A stretch of DNA of 64,000 nt from Paramicrobacterium agarici (GCF_002563955.1 NZ_PDJE01000001.1:1240001-1304000); one strand, 5' to 3'; positions 8,751 through 20,185 are shown, counted from the stretch's first letter. Numbers and translations: made by a program. Notes: generated from the letters alone by a model not told the origin.

Positions 8751-9398
8751 TCAGGCGGTGAGCCAGATCGACGCCGCGGCGTCGTCGGGAAGCTCGAGGC
8801 CACTGCCGGCGACGTCGACAGTGAGAGGATGCTGTGCGTCGACGCGCAGCCGAGTGCCCACGTCGACCCCGCTGTTCTCCAAGTGCCGCAGCAGTTCCGG
8901 GTCGCGGTCGCTGATGCGCAGCACAGTGCCCTCGTGGCCGGCGGCAGCGTCGGCCAGCAAAACGAATGCCGCACGTGCGGAGCGTCCCGCAGCATCCGGA
9001 ATCGGGTCACCGTGCGGGTCACGCGACGGATGGCCGAGCCGCTCGTCGATCGCGTCGAGCAGGCGGTCGCTGATCGCGTGCTCGAGAACTTCGGCCTCGT
9101 CGTGCACGGCGTCCCACGTGTAGCCCATCTCGGTGACAAGCCACGTCTCGATCAGGCGGTGCCGTCTCACAACGGCGATCGCCTGGGCGCGCCCCTCGTC
9201 GGTGAGCGAGATCGATCCGTAGCGCTTGTGCGCGACGAGACCGGCCGCAGCGAGCTTCTTCACCATCTCGGTGACTGTGGACGGGGCGAGCGCGAGACGG
9301 GTGGCGAGCTGGGACGGCGTGATGTCGTCTGGCTGCCACTCGGTGTGTGAGTAGATGGTCTTGAGGTAGTCCTCGACCACGGCTGCAGGGGGTCTCAT
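8751..9398 (-). CDS. mntR: DtxR/MntR-family metal-dependent repressor
   Basis: 215 aa regulator with an N-terminal winged helix (SQLATRLALAPSTVTEMVKKL, residues about 29-49), a dimerisation domain with metal ligands, and a C-terminal FeoA/SH3-like domain (about 130-215). Residues aligning with metal ligands are Asp10, His80, Glu84, His99, Glu103, Glu106 and His107. DtxR has Cys where this protein has Glu103 (EAEVLEH versus EACRWEH), and Asp10 aligns with the MntR Asp8. That pattern resembles manganese-type regulators more than iron-type ones (inference). It lies directly downstream of mntH on the same strand with a 22-bp gap. The two palindromes upstream of mntH are its likely binding sites. 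Confidence 0.85.
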   Translation of the reverse strand: MRPPAAVVEDYLKTIYSHTEWQPDDITPSQLATRLALAPSTVTEMVKKLAAAGLVAHKRYGSISLTDEGRAQAIAVVRRHRLIETWLVTEMGYTWDAVHDEAEVLEHAISDRLLDAIDERLGHPSRDPHGDPIPDAAGRSARAAFVLLADAAAGHEGTVLRISDRDPELLRHLENSGVDVGTRLRVDAQHPLTVDVAGSGLELPDDAAASIWLTA

Positions 9399-9420
9399 GG
9401 CACCTGCAAGCCTAACGGGG

Positions 9421-10683
9421 TCACGCGCCCACGGCCGTGAGCACCAGCAGCGCGATGTTGAGGGCGATCAGCAGGGCAGACGCGATGACGCCGGCAATCG
9501 TCGTGACGCGGCGATTCGCGTAGCACCCGAGGAGCTCGCGCCGCGCGGTCACGGCGACGAGCGGCACAAGCGCGAACGGAATGCCGAAGCTGAGCACCAC
9601 CTGGCTGAGCACGAGTGCCCACGTGGGGTCGACCCCCAGCATGACGATCACCACGGCGGGCACGAGCGAGATGAGCCGTCGCACCAGCAGGGGAATGCGC
9701 CGATGCAGCAGCCCGTGCATGATCTCCGCACCCGCGTACGCGCCGACAGATGTCGAGGCGAGCCCGGAGGCGAGCAGCCCGACAGCGAAGAGCGTCGCGA
9801 TGACGGGGCCGACGCCCGCGGCGATCGCAGCATGGGCGCCTTCAAGAGACTCGGTACCTTCCACGCCAGGCAGAACGGATGCTGCCAGCAGCAGAATCGC
9901 GAGATTCACGGTTCCCGCGATCGCCATCGCCGTCGTCACGTCCCATCGCGTGGCCCGCAGGAGAGTGCTCGTCGACGGCCGGTCTTCTGAGAGACGAAAC
10001 CGGTCGCGCGCGAGGGCGGAATGCGCGTAGATGGCGTGCGGCATGATCGTCGCTCCCAGAATCGACGCCGCGAGCAGCACGGAACCCGAGCCCTCGAAGC
10101 GCGGAAGCAGGCCGAGAGCCGCCTGCCCAGGGTCGGGTGGGGCGATCACGACACCGGCTCCAAATCCGATCGCGATGATGGCGAGAAGCCCGATGATCAC
10201 GAATTCAAAGGGCCGTGCACCGCGCCGCGACTGCACAGCGAGAAGCACCATCGACACCGCGCCCGTGATGAGCGCGCCCACAATGAGCGGAACATCGAAG
10301 AGAAGGTTCAGGGCGACAGCGCCGCCGATCACCTCCGCGAGATCGGTCGCGATGGCCACGAGCTCGGCCTGCACCCAGTAGGCGATGCGTGCGCGGCGAC
10401 GCGTGATGCGACGACCGAGCACTTCGGGGAGGCTCTCGCCCGTGACGACGCCGAGCTTCGCCGACAGGTACTGAATGAGCCAGGCCATGAGGTTGCCGAG
10501 CACGACGACCCACACCAGCAGGTACCCGTACTGCGCTCCCGCTGTCATGTTGCTCGCGACGTTTCCCGGGTCGAGGTAGGCGACACCGGCGACGAGCGCG
10601 GGGCCGAGTAGCCAGACGCCGCGTGCTGCTCGTCGTCGTGTGCTCTGTGACGCCGTCGCCGTAGCATCCAAAATTTTAGGCAT
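9421..10683 (-). CDS. mntH: Nramp-family divalent metal (Mn2+) transporter
   Basis: 420 aa proton-coupled divalent metal importer with about 11 membrane segments. The Nramp TM1 signature is VAYLDPGNVASN (DPGN metal site), and TM6 carries GATIMPHAIYAHSA (MPH motif). I chose ATG 10683 because the protein then begins about 20 residues before the conserved core. A TATGTT -10-like hexamer lies 7 bp before it with no Shine-Dalgarno sequence, indicating a leaderless message. Frames running further upstream overlap the divergent TrmH gene in antisense and are not real. Two operator-like palindromes cover the promoter, and the MntR-like gene follows 22 bp downstream. That supports manganese-repressed uptake. 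Confidence 0.93.
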   Translation of the reverse strand: MPKILDATATASQSTRRRAARGVWLLGPALVAGVAYLDPGNVASNMTAGAQYGYLLVWVVVLGNLMAWLIQYLSAKLGVVTGESLPEVLGRRITRRRARIAYWVQAELVAIATDLAEVIGGAVALNLLFDVPLIVGALITGAVSMVLLAVQSRRGARPFEFVIIGLLAIIAIGFGAGVVIAPPDPGQAALGLLPRFEGSGSVLLAASILGATIMPHAIYAHSALARDRFRLSEDRPSTSTLLRATRWDVTTAMAIAGTVNLAILLLAASVLPGVEGTESLEGAHAAIAAGVGPVIATLFAVGLLASGLASTSVGAYAGAEIMHGLLHRRIPLLVRRLISLVPAVVIVMLGVDPTWALVLSQVVLSFGIPFALVPLVAVTARRELLGCYANRRVTTIAGVIASALLIALNIALLVLTAVGA

Positions 10684-10691
10684 ACCGAAAA
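10674..10691 (-). promoter_or_regulatory. MntR-type operator overlapping the mntH start codon
   Basis: Inverted repeat reading TTTTAGG-CATA-CCGAAAA on the plus strand (TTT(A/C)GG half sites around a 4-bp centre). It spans the ATG of mntH (10681-10683) and touches the TATGTT -10 hexamer (10690-10695, minus strand). A repressor bound here would block the start of transcription. Confidence 0.6.
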
Positions 10692-10701
10692 CATAGCAAA
10701 G

Positions 10702-10718
10702 TTTTGGTGCACCGAAAA
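10702..10718 (-). promoter_or_regulatory. Second MntR-type operator upstream of mntH
   Basis: TTTTGGTGCACCGAAAA, a close relative of the site at 10674-10691. Its centre lies about 28 bp further upstream and covers the -35 region. The paired sites and the adjacent mntR-like gene make a metal-responsive operator likely. Confidence 0.6.
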
Positions 10719-10755
10719 GGTTTGGACCGCGTCCGCTGCGACGGTCGAGCACAGC

Positions 10756-10767
10756 TACGGTTGAGGT
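10756..10767 (+). promoter_or_regulatory. Probable leaderless promoter of the TrmH gene
   Basis: TACGGT (10756-10761) ends 7 bp before ATG 10768, in the context gctacggttgaggt. It matches the arrangement before fdhD and the chorismate mutase gene. Confidence 0.5.
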
Positions 10768-11406
10768 ATGACGGATGCTGCATTGCCACCGAGCCACGAG
10801 CTGTCGACGAACGGTGTCGGTCCGTGGCCCGGGGAATGGCCCGAGGGCGAGCAGTACGATCCAGAGCTGCTCGAGAAAGGCGATACGCGCAACGTCATTG
10901 ACCGGTACCGGTACTGGACGATGGAGGCGATCGTCGCCGACCTCGACACCGTGCGGCATCCGTTCCACGTCGCGATCGAGAACTGGCAGCACGACATGAA
11001 CATCGGCTCGATCGTGCGCAGCGCCAACGCGTTCGCCGCCGATACCGTGCACATCGTGGGGCGACGGCGCTGGAACAAGCGCGGAGCCATGGTCACCGAC
11101 CGCTACCAGCACGTCATGCATCACGCTACGATCGACGATCTCGTCGCGGCTGCCGCTGAAGCCTCGCTGCCGATCATCGGCATCGACAACGTTCCCGGCT
11201 CGGTCATCATCGAGACGTTCGCGTTTCCCGCCAAGTGCATTCTGCTGTTCGGGCAGGAGGGGCCGGGACTTTCCGCCGAAGCGCTCGCCGCATGCGAAGC
11301 GGTCGTCGAGATCAGCCAGTTCGGGTCGACGCGCTCGATCAACGCCTCCGCAGCCGCAGCTGTCGCTATGCACACGTGGGTGACGCAGCACGTGACCTTC
11401 GAGTAA
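10768..11406 (+). CDS. TrmH/SpoU-family RNA 2'-O-methyltransferase
   Basis: 212 aa SPOUT-fold methyltransferase that transfers a methyl group from S-adenosylmethionine to a ribose 2'-OH in tRNA or rRNA. The three SpoU motifs are intact: motif 1 NIGSIVRSANAFAAD (about residue 76), motif 2 LLFGQEGPGLS (about 157), and motif 3 GSTRSINASAAAAVAMH (about 188), which forms the AdoMet knot. It has no N-terminal L30e-like substrate domain, so it is a compact member. The target RNA position is not predictable. It is divergent from mntH with 84 bp between starts. The ATG follows a -10-like TACGGT by 7 bp. Confidence 0.88.
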   Translation: MTDAALPPSHELSTNGVGPWPGEWPEGEQYDPELLEKGDTRNVIDRYRYWTMEAIVADLDTVRHPFHVAIENWQHDMNIGSIVRSANAFAADTVHIVGRRRWNKRGAMVTDRYQHVMHHATIDDLVAAAAEASLPIIGIDNVPGSVIIETFAFPAKCILLFGQEGPGLSAEALAACEAVVEISQFGSTRSINASAAAAVAMHTWVTQHVTFE

Positions 11407-11449
11407 CCCGCACGCGTGGTTCTGGAGAATGTCGGCCGTGTTGTCTAGT

Positions 11450-11461
11450 GTGGTAAACCAC
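11450..11461. promoter_or_regulatory. Palindrome in the osmoprotectant-importer promoter
   Basis: GTGGT-AA-ACCAC, a perfect 12-bp palindrome. It lies just after a TAGTGT -10-like hexamer and 4 bp before the GGGAGGA Shine-Dalgarno sequence of the ABC operon. The GGTnnACC core resembles sites of GntR-type regulators, but no regulator gene is adjacent. Confidence 0.4.
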
Positions 11462-11484
11462 TGACGGGAGGATCGCCGACCACC

Positions 11485-12315
11485 ATGATCCAGTTCGACC
11501 ACGTCTCAAAGACGTTCCCCGATGGCACGCGAGCAGTCGACGATTTCAGCCTCACCATTCCGTCGCGCACGACGACCGTCTTCGTCGGTTCATCCGGATG
11601 CGGCAAAACCACGATCTTGCGCATGATCAACCGCATGGTCGACCCGACAGCTGGCACCATCCACATTGATGACGACAACATCTCCACGCTCAACCCTGTG
11701 ACTCTGCGCCGCCGCATCGGCTACGTCATGCAGAACTCTGGTCTGCTGCCGCACCGTACCGTCATCGATAACGTGGCGACCGTTCCCATGCTTACGGGCG
11801 TCAAGAAGCGTGAGGCTCACGCGGCCGCCCTCGACCTTCTCGACACTGTCGGGCTCGACCGCTCCCTGGCAGACCGGTATCCCGCGCAGCTCTCGGGGGG
11901 ACAACAGCAGCGCGTCGGAGTCGCCCGCGGACTCGCCATCGACCCCAATATCCTGCTCATGGACGAGCCGTTCGGGGCGGTCGATCCGATCGTGCGGCGT
12001 GAGCTGCAGCAGGAGCTCGTGCGCATCCAGAGCAAGCTTGCCAAGACCATCGTCTTCGTCACGCACGACATCGACGAGGCTTTCCTGCTCGGAGACATGA
12101 TCGTGATCCTTCGTCCGGGAGGGCACATCGTTCAAGCGGGAACAGCAGAGGAGATCATCTCGGCTCCCGCCGACGATTTCGTTGCCGACTTCGTGGGGGC
12201 GTACGACGGCAAGCGCGACCTCACCGTGCGCGAACGAAACGGCCAGCGTATCGCGGTCGACCCGACCGGCCGCATCGCGGGCGTTCTCCGGCCGGAGGAC
12301 GCGACACCCGCATGA
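11485..12315 (+). CDS. Glycine betaine/choline-type ABC importer, ATP-binding subunit
   Basis: 276 aa ABC ATPase of the OpuCA/ProV type powering compatible-solute uptake. Walker A is GSSGCGKTT (about residues 34-42), the Q-loop is VMQNSGLLPH, the signature is LSGGQQQRVGVARGLA, and Walker B is ILLMDEPFGAVD followed by a THDIDEA switch region. Full-length OpuCA proteins carry two C-terminal CBS domains that sense ionic strength. This protein has only a short tail of about 40 residues after the ATPase core, so that sensor is missing. First gene of a four-gene operon; its TGA overlaps the next ATG by 4 bases. A GGGAGGA element 12 bp upstream of ATG 11485 is the ribosome site. Confidence 0.9.
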   Translation: MIQFDHVSKTFPDGTRAVDDFSLTIPSRTTTVFVGSSGCGKTTILRMINRMVDPTAGTIHIDDDNISTLNPVTLRRRIGYVMQNSGLLPHRTVIDNVATVPMLTGVKKREAHAAALDLLDTVGLDRSLADRYPAQLSGGQQQRVGVARGLAIDPNILLMDEPFGAVDPIVRRELQQELVRIQSKLAKTIVFVTHDIDEAFLLGDMIVILRPGGHIVQAGTAEEIISAPADDFVADFVGAYDGKRDLTVRERNGQRIAVDPTGRIAGVLRPEDATPA

Positions 12316-12995
12316 GCTGGGTCGCCGCGAACTTCGCGCACATCTGGGAGCTCACCCTGACGCATGTGGGGCTGAGCGTACCGCCGATCATTCTGGGGTT
12401 CGTGCTCTCGGTTCCCCTCGGCTGGATCGCTCATCGCTATGCGGCCTCGCGCAGTGTCCTGCTCACGGTGAGCGGCCTGCTGTACACGATCCCGTCGCTC
12501 TCGCTCTTTCTCGTGTTGCCCGCCGTTCTGGGCACAACGCAGCTCGACCCGGCAAACGTCGTTGTCGCGATGACCATCTACGCTGTTGCGCTCATGGTGC
12601 GCTCGGCTGCCGACGGGTTCGGATCGGTGGAGCCGAACGTGCGCCAATCCGCCGTAGCTGTCGGATACTCGGGGTGGGGGCGGTTCTGGGCCGTCGAGCT
12701 TCCGCTCGCGGGGCCTGTTCTCGTCGCCGGCATGCGCGTGGTGTCTGCGAGTACCGTGAGCCTCATCAGCGTCGGGTCCCTCATCGGGGTCTCAAGTCTC
12801 GGCTATCTGTTCATCGACGGTCTGAACCGGCAGTTCCCCACAGAGATCATCACGGGCATCGTCGCGACGATCGTGATCGCCGTCGTCTTCGATCTTGCCC
12901 TCGTCGGTCTTGGCCGTCTGCTCATGCCGTGGACGCGCTCCGGGGCGAAAGCGCCCCGCCGTCGCGCGTTCGCCCGCACGGAGGCCGCCGCATGA
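12312..12995 (+). CDS. Osmoprotectant-type ABC importer permease 1
   Basis: 227 aa inner-membrane permease with about five or six helices (OpuCB/OpuBB style). The cytoplasmic coupling loop matches the binding-protein-dependent permease signature around VEPNVRQSAVAVGYSGWGRFWAVELP (about residues 108-133). It is joined by ATGA overlaps to the ATPase gene upstream and the second permease downstream, so all three are probably translationally coupled. Its C-terminus ends in a short basic tail. Confidence 0.88.
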   Translation: MSWVAANFAHIWELTLTHVGLSVPPIILGFVLSVPLGWIAHRYAASRSVLLTVSGLLYTIPSLSLFLVLPAVLGTTQLDPANVVVAMTIYAVALMVRSAADGFGSVEPNVRQSAVAVGYSGWGRFWAVELPLAGPVLVAGMRVVSASTVSLISVGSLIGVSSLGYLFIDGLNRQFPTEIITGIVATIVIAVVFDLALVGLGRLLMPWTRSGAKAPRRRAFARTEAAA

Positions 12996-13717
12996 GTCTT
13001 TTCGCCGCCGCCTTCGCCTGGCTGTTCGACCCCGCCAACTGGGCGGGAGCGAGCGGCATTCCCGTGCGCACCCTCGAGCACCTCCTCTACACCCTCATCA
13101 CGCTTGCGGCAGCAGGCATCGTCGGAATCACGATGGGCATGTACATCGGGCACACCGGCAAGTTGCGCTCAGCCGCTGTCGCCGTCACGGGCTCGTTGCG
13201 AGCGCTGCCGACGCTCGGCCTGCTGTTCTTGTTCGCGCTGTGGCTGGGCATCGGCCTGGTACCCGTGATCATCGTCTTGGCGATCCTCGCCGTGCCGCCG
13301 CTTCTCGCGGGGACCTATTCCGGAATCGAGTCGATTGAGCGCTCGACGATAGATTCGGCGCGGGCAATGGGCATGACGGAGTGGCAGATCCTCGCGAGAG
13401 TGGAGATCCCCCTCGCCATGCCGCTGATTGTCAGTGGGCTGCGCTCTGCCGCTCTTCAGGTGATCGCGACGGCGACGATCGCCGCGTACCTGCCGCTCGG
13501 CGGGCTCGGCCGTTTTGTCTTCGACAACCTCTCATTGCGTCAGTGGGATGCTGTCATCGGCGGAGCCATCATCGTGACGCTCCTCGCGCTCATCGTCGAC
13601 GGCTTGTTCGCACTGCTAGAGCGCGGCGTCGTCTCGAGGGGCGTGCGTGCGGCGCGTGGCCACGGTCGTGGCGAATCTCGTTCATCACGAAAGCCTGTTG
13701 CGGCAGAAGCCGCGTGA
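12992..13717 (+). CDS. Osmoprotectant-type ABC importer permease 2
   Basis: 241 aa permease paralogous to the preceding gene. The coupling loop IERSTIDSARAMGMTEWQILARVEIPL (positions about 115-141) carries the ABC importer EAA-type signature. ATG 12992 overlaps the previous stop; longer readings of this frame overlap the upstream permease out of phase and are not real. The last 25 residues are Arg/Gly-rich and cytoplasmic. The heterodimeric permease pair, ATPase and lipoprotein make a complete importer. Confidence 0.88.
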   Translation: MSLFAAAFAWLFDPANWAGASGIPVRTLEHLLYTLITLAAAGIVGITMGMYIGHTGKLRSAAVAVTGSLRALPTLGLLFLFALWLGIGLVPVIIVLAILAVPPLLAGTYSGIESIERSTIDSARAMGMTEWQILARVEIPLAMPLIVSGLRSAALQVIATATIAAYLPLGGLGRFVFDNLSLRQWDAVIGGAIIVTLLALIVDGLFALLERGVVSRGVRAARGHGRGESRSSRKPVAAEAA

Positions 13718-13740
13718 ACCACCACACGAAGGGAACCACC

Positions 13741-14676
13741 ATGCTCACAGCACGACGGACCGTCGGACTCGCAGCTGCCCTCACGGCGGCACTCGCCTTG
13801 AGCGCGTGCGGAAGCGCCGACACGATCTCCGGTTCAGGTGACGAATCGGGCGGTGCGGAATCCACGACGATCACCGTGGGCTCCGCGGGGTTCGCCGAGT
13901 CAGAGATCATCGCCGAGATCTACGCCCAGGCGCTTGAGGCGCAGGGAGTCACGGTCGAGCGCACCATGCAGATCGGGCAGCGAGACGTCTACATCTCGGC
14001 TCTCGAAGATGGCTCGATCGACCTCATTCCCGATTACTCGGGAAACCTGCTGCAGTACTACAACTCTGAGGCAGATGCGTCGTCGAGTGACGAGGTGTAC
14101 GAGGCACTGACGGAGGCCGTGCCTGATGGCTTCGAGGTTCTCGACCAGTCCTCGGCCGAAGACAAAGACAGCTACAACGTCACGAAGGAGTTCAGTGAGA
14201 AGCATGGCGTGACGAGCCTTGCTGATCTGGCGGACGTCGACGAGAAGCTCGTCATCGGCGGAAACCCCGAGCTCAAGGAGCGCCCGTACGGACCGACAGG
14301 GCTCACGGACGTGTACGGAGTGCCGGCAGCCAACATGTCGTTCAAGCCCATCAATGATTCGGGCGGACCGCTCACGGTCGAGGCGCTGCGTGACGGCACA
14401 GTCAACGTCGCCGACCTCTTCACGACATCCCCGGCTATCGCCGAGAACGGCTTCGTCACACTCGACGATCCCGAAAACCTCATCCTCCCGCAGAACGTGC
14501 TGCCGTTGATCAACTCGGATGCTGCCACAGACGAGGTCGCCGAAACGCTCAACGCGGTCTCGGCGGAACTCACGACCGAGGCGCTCATCGAGATGAACGC
14601 ACGCAACCAAGGCGAAGAGAAGGCATCACCCGCAACGATTGCGAAGGACTGGCTCGCCGAAACCGGGCTCGTCTGA
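13741..14676 (+). CDS. Osmoprotectant-type substrate-binding lipoprotein
   Basis: 311 aa. The signal peptide ends in a lipobox (LALSACGS, Cys about 22), so it is a membrane-anchored lipoprotein, followed by an OpuAC-type periplasmic-binding fold (residues about 40-310). Hallmarks are ITVGSAGFAESEIIAEIYAQ at the start and LIPDYSGNLLQYY in the first lobe. I chose ATG 13741, just after a GAAGGGA Shine-Dalgarno sequence; the open frame upstream overlaps the permease gene. It is the last gene of the operon and is followed by a strong hairpin terminator. The ligand could be glycine betaine, choline, carnitine or proline betaine; this cannot be settled from sequence alone. Confidence 0.9.
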   Translation: MLTARRTVGLAAALTAALALSACGSADTISGSGDESGGAESTTITVGSAGFAESEIIAEIYAQALEAQGVTVERTMQIGQRDVYISALEDGSIDLIPDYSGNLLQYYNSEADASSSDEVYEALTEAVPDGFEVLDQSSAEDKDSYNVTKEFSEKHGVTSLADLADVDEKLVIGGNPELKERPYGPTGLTDVYGVPAANMSFKPINDSGGPLTVEALRDGTVNVADLFTTSPAIAENGFVTLDDPENLILPQNVLPLINSDAATDEVAETLNAVSAELTTEALIEMNARNQGEEKASPATIAKDWLAETGLV

Positions 14677-14697
14677 TTCTTCTGGCACGTAGGGTGA

Positions 14698-14732
14698 CTC
14701 GGCTGGCGGGCGATCGTCGCACGCCAGCCGAG
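14698..14732. terminator. Bidirectional hairpin terminator after the ABC operon
   Basis: Perfect 11-bp stem CTCGGCTGGCG / CGCCAGCCGAG with a 13-nt loop, 21 bp after the lipoprotein stop and 35 bp from the convergent DUF4287 stop. There is no long T tract, as is common in actinobacteria. Confidence 0.7.
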
Positions 14733-14767
14733 GTACCTCACAACCCGCGGTCGATGAACTGCGAAGG

Positions 14768-15058
14768 CTAGGCGGGCTTTGAGGCTCTGCCGTCGAGCCA
14801 GAGGGTGTCCGAGGCATCCCGATGCGCGCCGTTGCTGCCGACGTGCGTGCTGTCGATCTGCGGGCCCTTCTTGATGACGTGCACCATTGCCATGCCATGG
14901 CCGCGCCCCAGGCCGTAGTCATCTTTGAGCCACTCGAGAATGACCCCGGCCTTCACCTCGGGTTTGTCATAACCGCGGTTCTGCGCAATCTGAAGCAGTT
15001 CTCGAGGAGTGAGACCCGTCTTCGTGTCGACAGCGTCGAGATACGCCTGAAATGACAT
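14768..15058 (-). CDS. DUF4287-like small protein
   Basis: 96 aa soluble protein that begins SFQAYLDAVDTKTGLTPRELL and continues KPEVKAGVILEWLKDDYGLGRGHGMAMVHVIKKG. This matches the short DUF4287 family (by recollection), whose members contain a helix-turn-helix-like region and have no agreed function. I chose ATG 15058, preceded by GAAAGG. It is divergent from a TetR regulator, and the 27-bp inverted repeat between them covers both promoters, so it is probably a target of that regulator. The gene ends at a hairpin shared with the ABC operon. Confidence 0.7.
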   Translation of the reverse strand: MSFQAYLDAVDTKTGLTPRELLQIAQNRGYDKPEVKAGVILEWLKDDYGLGRGHGMAMVHVIKKGPQIDSTHVGSNGAHRDASDTLWLDGRASKPA

Positions 15059-15085
15059 GAGAAACCTTTCGTCGGACGGTCGTGT

Positions 15086-15112
15086 GCTAGTACGGTACTG
15101 TTCAGTACTAGC
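15086..15112. promoter_or_regulatory. TetR-type operator between DUF4287 gene and tetR
   Basis: Inverted repeat GCTAGTAC (15086-15093) / GTACTAGC (15105-15112) with further matches inside. In the 25-bp core, 20 positions agree with their reverse complement. It is placed midway between divergent starts at 15058 and 15175, the usual site for an autoregulating TetR protein. Confidence 0.65.
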
Positions 15113-15174
15113 GGTGTCAAGAGAGCGGCAGCGTCTGGTTGGATGAATGAGGCGCACATGAGAGGGAGGATCGC

Positions 15175-15792
15175 GTGTCGGTGTCACGAGAGAGCGAGAA
15201 GGCGAAGAGGATCCTTGAATGCGCGCGCGACGTCTTCATTGCGAACGGATTTGTCGGAACCTCGACAGATCAACTTGCCGCTGCCGCCTCGGTCTCGAAA
15301 CAGACGATCTACAAAGAGTTTGGCGACAAAGAAGGCGTATTCTCTGCGCTGATCCGCTACGCGTGCGACCGCGTCGACGACCCGTTCGAGCCAATGACAG
15401 CGGCCATGCGCCGAGTCGCCACGGCCGACGAAGGTATCGAACGGCTCGCCGAGCAGTTCACGGTCTCGATCATGTCGCCGCACGTGCAGCAGCTACGCCG
15501 ACTCGTCATCGCCGAAGCGAGCAGGTTTCCCCACCTTGGTCAGCTGTACTGGGAGAACGGCTTCCTGCGCGTTCTCGCGTCGATTTCGCGATGCTTGAGC
15601 GTGCTTGACGAGCGCGGACTTCTCAGCGTCCCCGACCCGAGCCTCGCTGCACAGCATTTCTCGGGGATGCTGCTGTGGATCCCCAGCAATCGGGAAATGT
15701 TCGCAGCGGGCACGGCCGTGGTCGACGACGACGAAGTCGCTCGAGGTATCGCGGCGGGCTGCGAAACGTTCTTGCGGGCCTACCGTCGGTAG
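15175..15792 (+). CDS. TetR/AcrR-family transcriptional regulator
   Basis: 205 aa. The N-terminal helix-turn-helix is classical: ILECARDVFIANGFVGTSTDQLAAAASVSKQTIYKEFGDKEGVF (residues about 13-56). The ligand-binding domain (about 75-205) resembles the AefR-like C-terminal type, with HVQQLRRLVIAEASRFPHLGQLYWENG. GTG 15175 follows a GAGGGAGGA Shine-Dalgarno sequence. It probably represses itself and the divergent DUF4287 gene through the palindrome at 15086-15112. The ligand is unknown. Confidence 0.88.
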   Translation: MSVSRESEKAKRILECARDVFIANGFVGTSTDQLAAAASVSKQTIYKEFGDKEGVFSALIRYACDRVDDPFEPMTAAMRRVATADEGIERLAEQFTVSIMSPHVQQLRRLVIAEASRFPHLGQLYWENGFLRVLASISRCLSVLDERGLLSVPDPSLAAQHFSGMLLWIPSNREMFAAGTAVVDDDEVARGIAAGCETFLRAYRR

Positions 15793-15807
15793 GCGTTAAC
15801 GCAGAAA

Positions 15808-15840
15808 CGCCCCGAGGCGAGACGAACTCGCGCCGGGGCG
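15808..15840. terminator. Bidirectional hairpin between tetR and argG
   Basis: CGCCCCG / CGGGGCG outer stem with an inner GCGAG / CTCGC stem and a short loop. It lies between two convergent stop codons (15792 and 15853), so it can serve both strands. Confidence 0.7.
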
Positions 15841-15852
15841 TACCTGTGACGC

Positions 15853-19191
<3,339 letters not shown>

Positions 19192-19197
19192 GCCGCG

Positions 19198-20037
19198 TCA
19201 GCGGGCGCGCTGTCTCGCTGCTTCGTACAGCAGCACCGATGTGGCGTTCGCCGCGTTGAGCGATGAGGCGTGGCCGCCGATCGGTATGCGGGCGAGCACA
19301 TCGCAGGAGTCGCGCCACGCCGTGGACATGCCCGAATGCTCGTTTCCCGTCACGATGAGTGTCGGTCGGGTGAGGTCAATGTCCCAGACGTCGCGTGTGC
19401 CCTTTTCGTCGGTGCCGACGACCTGCAGCTCGGCGCCCGCAGCGCGCGACTGCTCGACCCACGAGAGCACGGCACTCGCGCTCGGCACACGCACGATCGG
19501 GGTCACGAGCGTTGAGCCTGTCGACGCCCGCAGCGCCTTCGGGTCGTAGGGGTCCGCGGCGTGTCCCGTGACGATCACGCCGTGCCCGCCGAACGCGTCG
19601 ACCGAGCGCACGCTCGACCCGATGTTTCCCGGTGACGACGGGCGATCCAGAGCGACGAGCAGCGCATCGCCAGGCGCAGGCAAGCGCGCGAGATCATCGA
19701 GGGGGATGCCGATGACGAGAAGCAGCTCAGGCGGGTCATCCTGCTTCTCGCCGAGTTCTCGCATGAGTTCCGGAGCGACATCGAAGGTGTGCGCTCCGGC
19801 GTTCTCAGCACGGGTGATCGCGTTGCGCGCCCAACCGGATCGCTCTGACGTGCGCGTGACCAGTACGGCTCGGACGTCCACAGCCGACTCGAGGGCGAGA
19901 GTGATCGGACGCACGCCCTGCACCAGCATCTCGCCTGCGCGATTGCGCTTCGTGCGGTTGCCGAGCAGCGTCTGCCAGTACTGGAACGTCGCGTTGCGGG
20001 TCGTGACGGTCTGCGGTCGCTGACGTTTCTGATTCAT
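19198..20037 (-). CDS. TrmH/SpoU-family RNA methyltransferase (two-domain)
   Basis: 279 aa AdoMet-dependent 2'-O-ribose methyltransferase. The N-terminal part (about 1-110) looks like a substrate-binding domain containing RNRAGEMLVQGVRPITLAL. The C-terminal SPOUT domain has motif 1 SPGNIGSSVRSVDAFGGHG (about 138), motif 2 LIVTGNEHSGMS and motif 3 SLNAANATSVLLYEA. I chose ATG 20037; the in-frame extension to 20199 would run into the divergent GH15 promoter. The Shine-Dalgarno sequence is weak. It differs from the shorter TrmH gene at 10768 by this extra domain. The target is unknown. Confidence 0.85.
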   Translation of the reverse strand: MNQKRQRPQTVTTRNATFQYWQTLLGNRTKRNRAGEMLVQGVRPITLALESAVDVRAVLVTRTSERSGWARNAITRAENAGAHTFDVAPELMRELGEKQDDPPELLLVIGIPLDDLARLPAPGDALLVALDRPSSPGNIGSSVRSVDAFGGHGVIVTGHAADPYDPKALRASTGSTLVTPIVRVPSASAVLSWVEQSRAAGAELQVVGTDEKGTRDVWDIDLTRPTLIVTGNEHSGMSTAWRDSCDVLARIPIGGHASSLNAANATSVLLYEAARQRAR

Positions 20038-20185
20038 AGGGGGAGACCTGCCTCGGTGCTCGATGGAGTGCGCCGTCAGACGGCCACCACACGAGCATAA
20101 CGATCGTCGGTCCGTCAGGATCATGGCCGTCGCGGCGTCGCGCAACCCCTCGAAAAACGACGACAACTGCGACAGACTGGGGCAC

